Source of the DNA: Aphidius gifuensis
Lineage: Eukaryota; Arthropoda; Insecta; Hymenoptera; Braconidae
Direction of reading: 5' to 3'
Assembly (NCBI RefSeq): GCF_014905175.1
Contig: NC_057791.1
Coordinates: 15,070,177-15,134,176 of the forward strand
Length of the DNA: 64,000 nt
In this document: piece by piece, positions 45,321 through 58,335 of the stretch
How the letters are laid out: every line of letters begins with the position of its first letter
Position numbering within the stretch: the first letter of the stretch is position 1
The notes under the pieces: generated by a model
Told to the model about the DNA's origin: nothing
The model's input: only the letters and a program-made list of their open reading frames with translations
Databases searched by the model: none
Made by a program: the position numbers and the translations under genes

Positions 45321-48156
45321 AGTATATTTTTCTTATTCTCATTCTTTTATTACTTTTGACTCATCTCTTATGTACATCTTTCTCTATAATATTTTTTAAC
45401 CTCCTTCTCTCTCTCTGTCTCCCCCTTTGCCCCTCAATCATTCACCCCTTTTCAACGTATAAGCACTTGGTGCATTTTTTTTTTTTTTTTCTTTTGCCTC
45501 TTATCTTCAGACTCACTTTTCACGTTTTCACAACGAACCTTATTCTTTTCCCTCCCCTGCTAGTATATTTTTTTTTTTTTTTTTTTTCTACCTTGCCGAA
45601 TGTCTGTCTCATTCGAGACTATGTATACTTTTTAGACAGGTTAAAAAAAAAAAAGGAAAATAAGACGTCGCGTGTTGAAATCTCATCAACTTCCAAGTGT
45701 GACTATATATTTTTGAGTATACAGCTTCATTTAACCTAGCCAAAGTCAAGTGTATTACGGCGTTTCAAGTGAATTAACTTTCTATTTTTTTTTTTCCTTC
45801 TATTCTTTGTTAATATAGTTTTTTTTTTTCTGGATTTTATTATGTGGATGTACATCTATATTTGTAAGTTTGTTATTCTGTTATGAGGGTGATGTATTGT
45901 TGTGGTTTTTTTTTTTTTTAAGATTACAAATGAAAAGTGAATGTCTTTTTTTTTTATTTGAATTTCTTTTTTTTGTTTTTATGATTAATTGGACTTTAAG
46001 TTTATTGAAATTGAAGTTAAACGAGTGAAATAAAGCTTGCGGTGTTTTATTTTTTTTGCAAATATGCTTTTGAGAATTTTTCATAACGTGTTGACTGTGT
46101 GTGTCGTATGGTGGCGCCAACTAGTTGTAAAATTACGATACTTCATATGAGACAAGTGTTAAATCGGTGGATCTTTATAAAACTTTTTTTTTTTTGAAAG
46201 GTAGATTTTCTTTTTATTTTTCGAGACTGAGTACATTATTTATTTTTATATTAAATCTTTAAACTATTTTTGACATGTATTCTCTTCAACAGGAAAATTT
46301 TTATTGAAATAAAAAAAACATTCACAGATTCTTAGTTTGATATTTTAATTTAAAAATAAAACAGGACTAAAGATGTAGACAAAACTGAACTTTTTTCGAT
46401 ACAAAACTGTCTGTTAATGAACTTACGAAAGAAAATCGTATTTTATCTGTCAGAAATTGTTGAAAGAGTTAAATCACTTTGGCAGTTCATCAACTGTCTT
46501 TGACCTTTGTAATCGTTGGAAGTAATAATATGACAAAAATACTTTCAAATTAATAACAATTCAATAGTATTTATAAATTAATTCATTCCCAACAATTCAA
46601 TTTTTTACTTTGTGCAAGATCTTATTTAACATGAATTTCTTACTAATGAAATTAAAGTTTTATTGTTGGCTTACTTGTCCACTTTCATGTTAAACCAGTA
46701 AAATACTCATCATAATTAATCAACCAAATTAATTAACAAAAATTTATCAATAATTAAATCTTAGAATTGCACTGTAGTCATTAATTTTTACCTAATTAAA
46801 ACTAATATTCATTACTAATATATTGGTCAGCGTTTTCCAGTGAATTTAATGTAAAAAAAAAAAATATTTTTAAACACGAAAAATTCATTTTATTATATTC
46901 CAAACAAATTTTCCTCAATTTAAAATACTTTTATTCAAGCACAAGAAAATTTTTCCACACTGAGGATTTTTCTTTCAAGTAGCTGTGATGTTTTTTTTTT
47001 TATTTTTTGTTGCTCAATATATTCGCAGTGTATTCTTTGAGTAAGCCTAAAAAATTCACTGATGCTTTATCCTGAGAAACTACCTCTAACACTACATATG
47101 TACGATTGAATGTACATATGTATATATATTATATCTACACCTCGGTAAATACAAACGACTTTTTCATATAGAAAGGTAATTTATTCATTCTGGCTAAGTC
47201 AGAAGTGTGTAGCTTGTTGGCAGCTTCCAACTATAACTATACTTCTCTTATATACATTCAAACACAAGACAAATTATTTTTTGAATATCCAAAATATATA
47301 CTATATGTTACATAAAAAAAAATAATATAAATATATATAAAAATATCAAAAATATATATAAAATTGGAATGTAATTTTTATATACAAATACATTAATGAA
47401 ATTCAGGTTTAAATATAATCAATAAATAAGAACGATGAGAAAAAGAAAAAAAATAAATAAAATAAATGCTATGTGTTTGTATCAGAGCAAGATGGTAGCC
47501 GATCTTCGAAGACCACCGGAGTTGACCCACCCACCCATTTTAAAACCGTCAATTTTCCGACATATATAAACCTGATTTAAAAAAAACCAGCATCCAACGC
47601 TCAAGTTATATCTTTCATTTCTTTGAACAGAAAAAAAAAAAATATGTATATTTTCATATAATTAAATAAGGTGAATTTAGGACAATTAAATAGTTCAACA
47701 TATTTACATATATAGACATCGTGAAAGATATAAACATCTGATATATTTATGTATATGAAATGTCCTGTCGGATAACATCAGGTATATTTATTTTAAAGAA
47801 TCAGAATTATTATTTAATAAAATTATTAATAAACAAATAATAGTTTTGTGGTTATTGTTTTTTTTATTTTGTTACCGATATTTTATTTGCTTGCGAATGC
47901 ACGAAAATTTGTAGATTTGATATAATTTAGTTGTTGATAATATGAAAGAAATCAAAAAAAAAAAAAACAAAGTAAAATATACCTTTGTTAACCTAAACAT
48001 ATATTTTATTTTAATTTTTTTAAAATAAAAATTTCATTTATATTGAGTTTAGTTTTTTTATTTGTAAATTGTTTTAAAAATTCATAATATATGTTTTCAT
48101 GTTTCTCTTATTTTTTTAATAAAAATATATTATGAAAATAAAAAAAACGTGTAAAC

Positions 48157-48363
48157 ATGTATCATGAATGTGAACATATATCCTTATTTTTTGCAAAGTA
48201 TTATCACCAATCACTCAATGAAACATGTCAACTGACATTTTTTATATCTTTCTTTGAGGTTGACACAAGTAGCATAACTTCGTCAGGAGAAGGTCAAACA
48301 TCAATCGAAAGAGGGAATGAACAATTACTCGAATATGTTAAGGATTTCTTTTTTGTGGATTAG
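48157..48363 (+). pseudogene. Coding-like stretch within the duplication, copy 1
   Basis: A 68-codon open frame; its last ~35 codons (from VDTSSITSS to LLEYVKDFF) align in frame with copy 2 at 49,906-50,007. A CTTTCTTTGAG acceptor-like sequence precedes the conserved part at 48,258. I do not recognise the product. It may be a terminal-exon remnant of a decayed gene. Confidence 0.35.
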
Positions 48364-49905
48364 AATATGTTAGGAGTCCGGATCGTAAAACACACTTTGC
48401 GTTCGAGCATCTATAAATATTTTGATGAACTTTTTCATTTATATTTTTTATACACCTTTTCTCAATTTTTCCGTGATTACTCCGAATTTCTCCGAAATTG
48501 ACTTAGGCGGAGACATGTGTGAAAAATTTCTCAGACTTTTCTCCAAAATCACTAACGAGGAAAAATTTTTCCGACTGTATCTCCGAAAAAGACTCAAGTG
48601 AATGAATGTTCAAAAAAAAATTTCTCCGAGTTGATATCAACTTTCATTAATAAAAACGTATATGATTTGATTTTTAAAAAATAAAATTTTCATTTATATC
48701 GAATTAAATATTTTTAGTTTATCAACTCATCATCAAATATTTTTTGATAATGAGAAAAAACCAAAAAAAAAAAATAATAATAATAAATAATTAATTAAAA
48801 ACCTTTATTAGTTTGAACGTATAACATGTTAATAGTCGATTCTTCAACAATTAAATTTTCATTTATATGTATTGAATTACATATTTTTTTTTATTTACAT
48901 ATTTATAAAAATAATTTTTTTTTTTCAAAATGAATATTTCATAAGTTTTGATTTAAAAAAAATAAAATATCACTAGATTTTTGCTCGGTAAATTTTCAGT
49001 TTCTGCTTTTTTAGAAATTTTTTTTTGCTAAAAATAAAATTTTTAAAAATCCAAAAAAAATATTTATATTTCTAGGCCCATATTTTCGCGATGCTTAAAA
49101 TGCGTGTATTGTATACCTTATTCTGTAAAAAAAAATTTAGAAAAAAAAGCGCCCCTTTTGAGAAGTTCCAAAATTAGTGATATTTAAGTTGATCGAGTCT
49201 AGAAAAATTGATGTAAAAAATTCAAAAAATTTGAGGCTTAATTTCAGCCCAAAATCAATCAAAAATAGCTCATCTTGTCAAAATCGCAAGGGGGCCAGGC
49301 AGATGACCCCGTGATTTGACTAAGAATACCCCATATATACCACCAAGTCCTGTCGGATAACATCAGGTATAGTTATTTGCAAGGATCAGAACTATTATTT
49401 AATAAAATTATAATAATAAACAAATATAATATCTTTGAAGTCATATTGTTTTTTTCTATTTAATTACCGATATTTTGCTTGCTTGAATGAATGCACGCAA
49501 ATTTGTGGAATTAATAAATCATCAAGTTTTTGATAATGAAAAAAAAAAAACAAAAAAAATTAATTAATCAAAAACCTTTATTAATTTGAACGCGTAATAT
49601 GTTATGTCGATTTTTTATCAATTAAATTTTCATAAATATTGAACTACATATTTTTTTATAATAAATATATATATATATAATTTTTCAATTTTAAAAATTC
49701 ATTATATATGTTTACATGTTTCTTCAGCTATTTTCATGATAAATTTTCATTATGAAAATAAAAGAAACATGTAAACATATATTAAGAATTTTTGAAAATA
49801 TAACTCATTAAAATTCATATTTTTTATGTATGTTACATTTTCTGAAGAAAATACCCACCAAAAAAAAATTGGATTTGTGTGTTGCTTTTGTTTATATAAA
49901 GTTAA

Positions 49906-50007
49906 CGCAAGCAGCATAACTCTAGAAGCGAATCATCTAGTGCACACATCAATCGGAAGAGAGAATGAGCAATTACTTGAATACGTTAAGGATTTTTTTT
50001 GTTGACT
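49906..50007 (+). pseudogene. Coding-like stretch within the duplication, copy 2
   Basis: Open frame from VNASSIT to NEQLLEYVKDFF and TGA. In the best 17-codon block versus copy 1, four differences are synonymous and two change the residue. Upstream homology is lost and no start is present. Remnant status is inferred. Confidence 0.35.
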
Positions 50008-51225
50008 AGAACCTATTAAAGGTCCGGATCGTAAAACACGCTTAGTGCTCGAACATATATAAATATTATATAGTAAATATCTTTTATTTATATTTTTTAA
50101 ACACCCTGGTGAAAATAATTTTTTTGCGTTTACTCCGAATTTCTCCTAAATTGACTCATGCGGAGAAAAGTGTGAAAAAATTTCTTCAAATATTCTCCGA
50201 AATAACTGACGAGGAAAAATTTTTTTGACCGTTTCTCCGAAAAAGACTCGAGTGAACGAGTGTTCGGAAAAATTTCTTCTAATTAAAAAAACCTTTATCA
50301 ATATTTAAACGTATATTATTATTATGTACGTACATAAATGATATTGATTTTTCAAAAATAAAATTTTCATTTTTAATGAATTATTTTTATATATTATTTT
50401 AAATTATTTAAATTTGTATATTATTTTAATATAATTAAATAAATTGAATTTAAGACAATTAAATAGTTCACCATATAAACATCGTGAAAGATAAACATCT
50501 GCTATATTTATGTATATAAAATGTCCTGTCGGATAACATCAGGTATTTATTTTCAAGGATCAGAACTATTTGAAATATATATTTTTTTGTTTTATACTTT
50601 TTGTATATTTTTTAAAATAAATATAAAAATAAACTAATTGAATGGATAGTCTACATGATGTTGTGTGTTGAGAATATAAATACATAAATTGATGACTGTA
50701 AATCTTGATAACGACTATTACAATGTCAATGGTGAATTAAATCGTTCGTAGGAGTGTTATCGTCGATATTTCTAGATGTTTGTGCTCGCACTCTCATCAT
50801 CGCCCACGTATAAATATTGAAATATTTATTGATCAAATGTGTATATATATTCTATACAAGTTTTAAAAAAATAAATGATGAAAAAATAACAAAAAAATAA
50901 GATAATATAAATTTGAAAATACGTCATGTTAATATATGAATGTTGCCAAGTTAAAGAATAATGATAAATATTTTGAAAGAGGTCAGATTCAAGAGGGCAT
51001 TGAGTTTATAAGTTGATCTTCAGCGGGGGTCCACCTGCGATACTTCGGTGTCGAAACATTAAACGCTATTACTTTCAAACAAATCTTAACTTATTTTCTA
51101 TTTATTTCGAAGAGCATAAGTTATGTTTACTTCAATATGTGCGCCTTGTATTTGTATACATTGTAAATATATATTTCAAACAATTTGCCAATTGCATGCC
51201 TTTCTTCTCATGAAATTTTTTTATA

Positions 51226-52046
51226 TTATTACCTAACATTTGTGAGGTTATTCTTACAAGTATTCATATTGCGCATGAATAACATTTTTATTGATATCAA
51301 AAAACGATATAATCTAGTGGTTTAAATTTTAATAATATACTTGCTTAATTACTCAGAGGGTTATCATATTATCTATGTCATAAATTATACAAAATTTTTG
51401 TAACCACTGATTAATAAAAGCTTCTATGATTGGAAACAAAATTTCTTTGTTTAAGAAAAAATATAAAAATGTTCATAGAACTTATTTGCAATTGAAAGTA
51501 ATTATTTATTTTAAATCATAAAATATTTTTGGGTCAATAAATAATTTTTTAAAATCTTGAATAACAAAAGTTATTTATTAAATTAATATTTATCATAATT
51601 AAAAAGTAAAAATAAAATTGACTTGTTTTAAATTTACATAAATAAAATATACTTGAATTTAATAAAAAAAAAAATTATATTTAATTTAAGAAAATTTCTT
51701 AATTTTAACATTTTTTTTTTTCCAGTCATGAAAACTTTTTTTTTGTAGTGATTTAAAATTTTGAAAAGATGACAAGTTCCTGCCTTAGGCAAATCCACAA
51801 TATCATAAATCTTAAAACTTCAAATTTTTTGAAGCAAAGTTGTTAAAAACCATAATAATATCTTGAATAACAAAATTTATTTATTAAATTAATAATTATC
51901 ATAATTAAAAAGTAAAAAAAAAATTTACTTATTTTAAATTTACATAAATCAAATATTTTTAAATTTAAAAAATAAAAAAAAAATTTCGTAATTCATGAAA
52001 ATTTCTTAATTTTGGATTATTATTTATTTTCCAATCATAGAAATTT
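51226..52046. repeat. Dispersed repeat copy A (~630 bp plus partial tandem tail)
   Basis: 51,226-51,850 is nearly identical to 56,930-57,520, including TATCAAAAAACGATATAATC, CAGAGGGTTAT and TAAAAGCTTCTATGATTGG. A second, diverged partial copy follows at about 51,857-52,046. Noncoding, no inverted ends seen. Element type unknown. Confidence 0.8.
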
Positions 52047-53689
52047 ATTTTCTCAATGCATAGCCAAGGCTATTTTTATTCTGACCCATCAAGAATTTCA
52101 TGAATTTCATATATTCAACTTTGGAATGTTACGGGAAGAAAAAAAAAAAACTTTCGCCAAGCATAAAACACTTTCTGTCTATATACATATAATATTGTCC
52201 ATCTTCAATAATCATTTAATTTTATTATCTTTTTTTTTTTTTTTTCATTAATATTATAAACCGCATCAGTATATTGGCAAAGAATATTAATGCCTGGCAC
52301 ACTAGTCTGCGCAGCAATAAAATTTACAAAAAAAAAAAATACATATATGAACTCGAAATATTTGCCAAAAATATACAGCTGACGTGTTTGACTTCCGTAT
52401 AGTGTTGAGGGAAAGTAGTTTAACGTTGAAAACGAAAAAAAAAAAAAATAAATAAACCATACAAAAAGAGAAGAAAAAGATGACCTTCCAATTGACACCT
52501 TGCGCAACGAAAAATGCCTTAAAAAAAAATCTCTCCAGGTTGCTTCTCATATTGTACATGTATACCTGACCCAAAGTATTCTTTGAATAAGCGTCCACAA
52601 AAAAAAAAAACATTTGTCGTGAAGAAACATAAAAGAAACCGAAAAAGGCATATATTTTAAGAAACACTGAAAAGTCATTTCTTGCTACTGGAAAACAAGA
52701 ATTTACTGTATAACTATGAATAAATAAAAAAATAAAAAAAAAAATCTAGTAAAATCAAAATCAATGCATGACTGCGTTCAATGTAACTTTTGAATTTGAG
52801 ATATCATATATATATTCTTGAACGAAATTCATATAAGTACAGAAGAAAAAAAAAAAAAAAAGAAAAACAAACAAATAAACAAACTGAAGAGAGAAAAAGT
52901 AGGAAAAAAAATATTGAAAAAGATAAAGTAAATCAGTTGAATGTTGTTTCCCGCATTTCAAGTGGTGGAAAATGATATTTGTGATCAATATAAAGGTATA
53001 CAAAAGTATGGTACAGACATATAGAAAAATGTTGAATCGTTGGCCAAGTCGCGCTTGGATATCGAAATGCTTGCAGCCTAAGAAATGTTCTCATAAACGT
53101 CGCGCCACGAATTTTACCCATCTACAAAGTTGGATATCGTAACCGACCTCTACGAAGACCACCAATAAACTAAGTCAATGAAAGACTTGGTACTCTACTA
53201 TTATTTCTTCTTCTTCTTCTTCTTTTTCTTCTCCTTTTTTTTTTTATGTTATTATTATTTTTTTTTTATTTATTTTCTCTTTTTCAAATACCATTGAGGA
53301 AAAATCTAGTCGTTGTCGTCGCCAAAAACACAAACATCATACCAGAAAGTTCTTCAACCTTTTCTCCAAAAATTTACCCACCATACGACAAACAAGTTTA
53401 CTAAAGAAATAATATAAATGAGAAGAAATGATGTGAAAAATTTTTGAAGCATTCACCACTATGGTTCAGTGAGGATAAAAAAAAAATACATATACATAAA
53501 AAAAAAAAAAAAGATATACAAATAAAATAAAAAAGATAAAAAAAAAAATTTCTTGTTCAAGAAGGAGGATCGGTACTAAATCGGCACTCGTGCACTTTTA
53601 ATTGACAGGAATGTTTAGCGGAGTAATGAAGGTCTGGATTGGATGAAAAAATTTAAAAAAAAAAAAAATTGAAAATGAAGAGAGAAAGA

Positions 53690-54060
53690 AGCAAAAGAAG
53701 ACGAAGAAGAGTTGAGTTGCTTGCGATGGTTTTGCTGTAGCACTGTGAAGGTAACATAGGAGCCCTCAGTGCACCTCAGTGGTGACTATTAGATAGAGAC
53801 ACGAGCAAAAAGCATAAACATATCTCCTGCTCGATGGGGCTGAGGCTTTATTCAAGTGCGCGCGATCACCACATTGTGGGCGTTAACATAACCAACTTGT
53901 ATACTACCGACGGATAAAATTTTATCATAGTGGGGGTGTTCTATGACGCTATAGATCACTTAAACTCCTCCTACTTGAGACGCGAATAGGCGGTTCTTAT
54001 TTTACGCGGTTTGTTATGTAGCGCCATGAAGTGGCGACAAACTGAATCACACACATTATG
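53690..54060. promoter_or_regulatory. GC-richer island, 370 bp
   Basis: The longest compositional island upstream of the MSRRKQ exon. It holds AGTGCACCTCAGTGG, CAAGTGCGCGCGATCACC, GTGGGCGTTAAC and an inverted pair CGCCA/TGGCG at about 54,022-54,036. Candidate enhancer; no frame. Confidence 0.3.
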
Positions 54061-54539
54061 GTTATCATAAAAATCGCGCCAAAGAATTATAAATTATTTT
54101 ACAATATACATATGGCTACTACAATTTATTAATATGACATCTTAATTTATCAATTAACTTAAAAAAAATTATAAACAAAAAAAAAAAAAAAAGAATTTAT
54201 ATTTATTTGTTTGTTTTATAAGAAATAATAATGTTTTACTTTAAAAATTAATTAATTTACATAATTATCTTTAATTATTGAATATTTTAAAAGTTTTTAT
54301 TGACATTAATAATGTATTTTTTTGAATAACTTTGATGATTCTACTTAACTGTCAAAGTTTGAGGTTAGTTTTATGATATTTTAAGATTAAAAAAATAATT
54401 TTATCATTGTACTCACGTCACGTATGTTTTTAGGTACCTTGAAACTCAAAAATTAAAATAATACACTCAAAATATTTTATACTGTTTGAAATAACTTTGA
54501 AATAATAAATACATTAACACAAAATGACAACAACAACGA

Positions 54540-54770
54540 GAAATTCACAGCTGTAGTTTCGCGCAGCCGTAGTACTGATATTAACCACAGTAAGCATCGT
54601 AGCGCTTGTATATTATCTTGTACAAGTTGAAGTGAGAGGTAAAAGAAGTGACCGCCTCTACCAATTTTCCCATCCTTATATTACTTAGGCCGACTTAATT
54701 CCCGCCCACTCTTGTTATTCATGGGGGCCTCACACGCGTGGCATCCTTCACGCACTTAATCATCCAAATA
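54540..54770. promoter_or_regulatory. GC-richer island, 230 bp
   Basis: Contains TTTCGCGCAGCCGTAGTAC, TAATTCCCGCCCACTC and CTCACACGCGTGGC (ACGCGT palindrome). It sits about 500 bp from the next island, near the putative promoter of the plus-strand gene. Confidence 0.3.
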
Positions 54771-55079
54771 TTTAGTCCTTTTTATACCTGTTTAATAATA
54801 AATCCAATTGTTATTAATTTTTTCAAACAATAAATATATTATAAAAACAAAAAATTTACCAAATTAAACATTTAAATTATTGAGAAAATCATTTTTGAAA
54901 TAATTTGAGGTTAGGTATTGATCAATTGGTAGAGCCATTATGTTTTTTATTCTTTTTATTTGGTTAGGAGACATTGAAGTATGATAAATATAAATGCATG
55001 TTGTTTGAACGACTTTGAGATTCGTGAGGTCACATACGAGTAACGAGTAATAAGAAATATCACGCGCATTCTGATAAGA

Positions 55080-55230
55080 AATGAGGTGGGGGCGGGTATC
55101 GGTCGCATTGAGGTAGAGAGGAGGTTCGAGGGAGCGAGGACCTCCCCCACCATGCGATCCTTTACCGCGACGCCAGTCTGAAGTCAGTCAGCGCTGGACC
55201 GCCGCCCGTACGATTTCAAATTCACAACGC
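55080..55230 (+). promoter_or_regulatory. Candidate core promoter of the MSRRKQ gene
   Basis: A GC-rich 150-bp island 1.3 kb upstream of the first coding exon. It contains GAAGTCAGTCAGCG, in which TCAGT (55,184-55,188) fits the arthropod initiator. No TATA box at the right distance and no clear DPE. A 5' UTR of ~1.3 kb, or a noncoding exon spliced to the CAG at 56,491, would both fit. Confidence 0.35.
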
Positions 55231-56491
55231 GTATTGTGAATTGTTTGTTGTTTTTTTTAATTAATTTTTGCTCTTTTTTTTTTTTTATTAATTTTTAATT
55301 GTGCATCTTAATTGTACAGTTAAACGGAAAATTAAAAAAAAAATCAGCATCTGACTATAATTAGTATTAATACATTGTTGATTAAAACAATTATTAAACA
55401 ATATATAGTATTATCAATGAAAAAAATATTTATTGTCATTTATTTATAGTCAATATACAGTGCAATTATTGTTTGTGAATTTAACATCAAATGTGTCACA
55501 AAAGTTGAACTCAAATTAATTGACACTGGTCTTTTGATTTGTTTTGATTTTTAAATTTTTAATTCCTTTTATCTTGTGACAAACTGACATCTCTTTATAA
55601 TTAAAAAAAAAATAAAAATCAATTAAAAATTTATTATTTAATAATCAATGTTAATTTTTTGTGATTAATTTAATTTTATAAACCAAAGATAATTTCAATT
55701 TTTGGTTTAAATTTTGAGCTTGTTTAGTTTTTTTTTTTTTTTAAATTTTTTTGGTGAAAAACAAAAAAAACTTTTAATTAATTAGTTTAAAAATAATAAT
55801 GATGAAAGATTTTTTTTTATATTGAAAGTGTTTAAAATTAATTGGTTAGTGAATACAGGACATAAGTCATGAAAGTAGTTGGACATTGATTGACATTGGA
55901 GGGACATGGATATAATGTAACGGATTTTAATGTCATTAACTGATTTTTGTCGATAATTTGAATTGTCACCGATGGAATATGAATAATTTTTATCATGGAA
56001 AAAGTGTCATAAAGATATTCATCATAATTATTATCGTCAATAGCATCATCACTTTCCAATTTACCAACTAAATTTTATCAACGTCATTTTTAATGTGTAA
56101 ATATATGTCATTATGATAAAAACATATTTGAGTGATTTAAAAAAATATATTTTTGTGATGTCAACAATTTTTACTTGAATACTCGAGTTTATTTTACATA
56201 AATATATCAAGTGAATTTTACATGAGTGAAGGAGTTTTATATATATTTTAATTATGTTTTTATTTATTTTTTTATATCAGTGAATTTAAAACGTATGACG
56301 TTTATGATAATGATGATTTAAAAAAATAATATGCCAATAAAAAAAAATGATGGTAATAATCAGTGATGAAGATTAATTAGTCGTATATTTGATATATATT
56401 TATTGAAAATATCATCAGGACATCGTGTTTGTTAAAAAACGAGTCCTAAAAAAATATTTTTCTTTAATTTTAAATTCAACAAATAAAACAG

Positions 56492-56531
56492 ATGTCACGT
56501 AGAAAACAACAAGTTCCACAACGCATGAAAT
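56492..56531 (+). CDS. First coding exon of an MSRRKQ-type zinc-finger repressor (partial gene)
   Basis: ATG at 56,492 opens Met-Ser-Arg-Arg-Lys-Gln-Gln-Val-Pro-Gln-Arg-Met-Lys, followed by a T|GTAAGT donor (phase 1). MSRRKQ-x-x-P at the extreme N-terminus is the NuRD-recruiting motif of SALL, FOG/ZFPM, BCL11 and ZNF423/521 proteins, which usually have a tiny first coding exon like this one. The first in-frame stop after the donor comes four codons on, so without splicing it would make only 17 residues. I cannot tell which family member it is; the finger exons should lie past 64,000. Noncoding DNA upstream and downstream fits a developmental regulator. A CAG directly before the ATG could also be an acceptor. 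Confidence 0.65.
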
Positions 56532-56639
56532 GTAAGTTATTTTAATTATTTTAATTTTATTTTTAAATATATTTATAATATAATTATTTGCTTCATAATA
56601 AATGAAGTTTAATTTATATAATTATATACCTGGATGAGT

Positions 56640-56745
56640 GAGATGTTTACTATCATCACTAGATGAGTTAACACTCGGCAATGTTGTGCGCGCCACGTCG
56701 TTTCTCACCCACGTGGGAGGCCATGAGGCACAAACAATCTCATAT
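56640..56745. promoter_or_regulatory. GC-richer intronic island with E-box palindrome
   Basis: CCCACGTGGG, a perfect 10-bp palindrome with core CACGTG, lies at 56,708-56,717, with GTGCGCGCCACGTCG just before it. It sits about 110-210 bp downstream of the first exon donor. Candidate promoter-proximal enhancer. Confidence 0.3.
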
Positions 56746-57530
56746 TATCATATTTAACATTTGTGCGGTTATTTTCACAAATGTTCATTCAATATTAATA
56801 AAATTTTTTCGACGAAAAAAAGTATATATTTATAGATAATCAAGTAGTTTAAATTTTAATAATACTTGTTTAATTATATAGTCTCAGAATTATTATCATA
56901 TCTATGTCATAAATGGGATTATTTTTACAAATATTCATATTGCATGAATAACATTTTTATTGATATCAAAAAACGATATAATCTAGTGGTTTAAATTTTA
57001 ATAATACTTGCTTAATTACTCAGAGGGTTATTATATTATCTATGTCATAAATTATACAAAATTTTTGTAACCACTGATTAATAAAAGCTTCTATGATTGG
57101 AAAAAAAATTTCTTTGTTTAAGAAAAAATATAAAAATGTTCATAGAACTTATTTGCAATTGAAAGTAATTATTTATTTTAAATCATAAAATATTTTTGGG
57201 TCAATAAATAATTTTTTAAAATCTTGAATAACAAAATTTATTTATTAAATTAATATTTATCATAATTAAAAAGTAAAAATAAAATTGACTTGTTTTAAAT
57301 TTACATAAATAAAATATACTTGAATTTAATAAAAAAAAAAATTATATTTAATTTAAGAAAATTTCTTAATTTTAACATTTTTTTTTCCAGTCATGAAAAC
57401 TTTTTTTTTTTAGTGATTTAAAATTTTGAAAAGATGATAAGTTCTTGCCTTAGGCAAATTCACAATATCATAAATCTTAAAACTTCATATTTTTCAAAGC
57501 AAAATTGTTAAAAACCATGATAAAGATTTT
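56746..57530. repeat. Dispersed repeat copy B with partial 5' duplication
   Basis: 56,930-57,520 matches copy A at 51,250-51,850 almost base for base. An older, diverged ~185-bp partial copy of its start precedes it (56,746-56,930), sharing AACATTTGTG, GGTTATT and TCTATGTCATAAAT. Confidence 0.8.
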
Positions 57531-58194
57531 TTTTTTTATTACATTCAACACTATTTTTCCTTATTAATTTATTCAATTCAACCATAAAAAAAGAAAAAAA
57601 AAAAACTTTTTATAATGCATTATAATATAAATATATCATAAATATTATGAACTTGATTTTAATTTTTTTTTCAAACATTGATTCAGATAATAACTCATAC
57701 ACATTATTATTATATTTATATACATTTTTTTTTTTTACTTGATCATAAACATGCCGAGTTGTCAATATATTAATTCATTGACCTAGAACACAAGCATGTC
57801 AGTATTGTGTTATATTGCTGATACACAAAGTCCAATCAAAATAAAACTTTTAAAATAAAGACTTTTTTGCTAATTTATTATTGCTAGTAGCTTGGTTTAT
57901 GATACCTTTAAAATTCGTTGCTGTTTTGCATTTTCAAAGGCGCCAAACATTCAGTATAACTTTCTTGCAAAGTATCACAATTCTTCCATCCATGTCTTCC
58001 TCCTCTTCTTCTTCTTCTTCATCTCCTTTTTTTATTTTTATTTTTCATCTTTTTCTTCATCATCAGCTTCTTATGTTCCTCTGCACTTTGGCCAAGCATA
58101 TAATATAACTTTTCTTTTATTTTAAAGCAATCTCAATGTTGCTCACTCACACTACATCTATATAGTTATATTTATAATACATTATATATGTATA

Positions 58195-58335
58195 GTGAAT
58201 CACTCGTCGGATTGGCGTGCACATAAATCGAACTCACCTGACAGCCGACTCAACCGAGACGCGGTCGGAATTCTTCGGTTGTGTCTGGTTGTATTGCAAA
58301 ATACGAGGACACAATGAGCATGTGGTTGTAGTTTA
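58195..58335. promoter_or_regulatory. GC-richer intronic island
   Basis: Contains CGTCGGATTGGCGTGCACAT and CAACCGAGACGCGGTCGG. No frame continues through it. Candidate regulatory element by composition only. Confidence 0.2.

Larger units (their letters stand above)
40747..47654. other. Upstream region of the zinc-finger gene, no coding sequence found
   Basis: The 5' noncoding exon and promoter of the minus-strand zinc-finger gene should lie here. I cannot place them. Features are A/T homopolymers, GC-richer islands (41,690-41,870; 44,780-44,850; 45,195-45,320) and long pyrimidine tracts (44,860-45,190 and 45,380-45,460). Many overlapping open frames here are low-complexity by-products of those tracts. 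Confidence 0.45.
47655..50580. repeat. Decayed tandem duplication (~1.6-kb module, 2-3 copies)
   Basis: The anchor TCCTGTCGGATAACATCAGG occurs at about 47,763, 49,348 and 50,524. Other shared blocks include ACCGATATTTT plus GCTTGCGAATGCACG (47,873 and 49,467), a coding-like stretch (48,259-48,363 and 49,906-50,007), GTCCGGATCGTAAAACAC (48,377 and 50,023), and the CTCCG/GCGGAGA block (48,470-48,640 and 50,120-50,280). Copy 3 is only its first ~130 bp. Between copies 1 and 2 is a unique segment at about 48,950-49,340. Confidence 0.8.
52050..55079. other. Gene-free DNA with regulatory-looking islands
   Basis: Homopolymer-rich, with a TTC microsatellite near 53,205-53,235. Open frames at 52,205-53,003 on the minus strand run through poly-A and look spurious. 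GC-richer islands at 53,690-54,060 and 54,540-54,770 are listed separately. Confidence 0.4.

Noticed and set aside
44653..45739. Several overlapping open frames of 70-170 codons on both strands
   Set aside because: They exist because long pyrimidine/purine tracts lack stops. Composition is Ser/Leu/Phe/Pro only, with no splice signals or domains.
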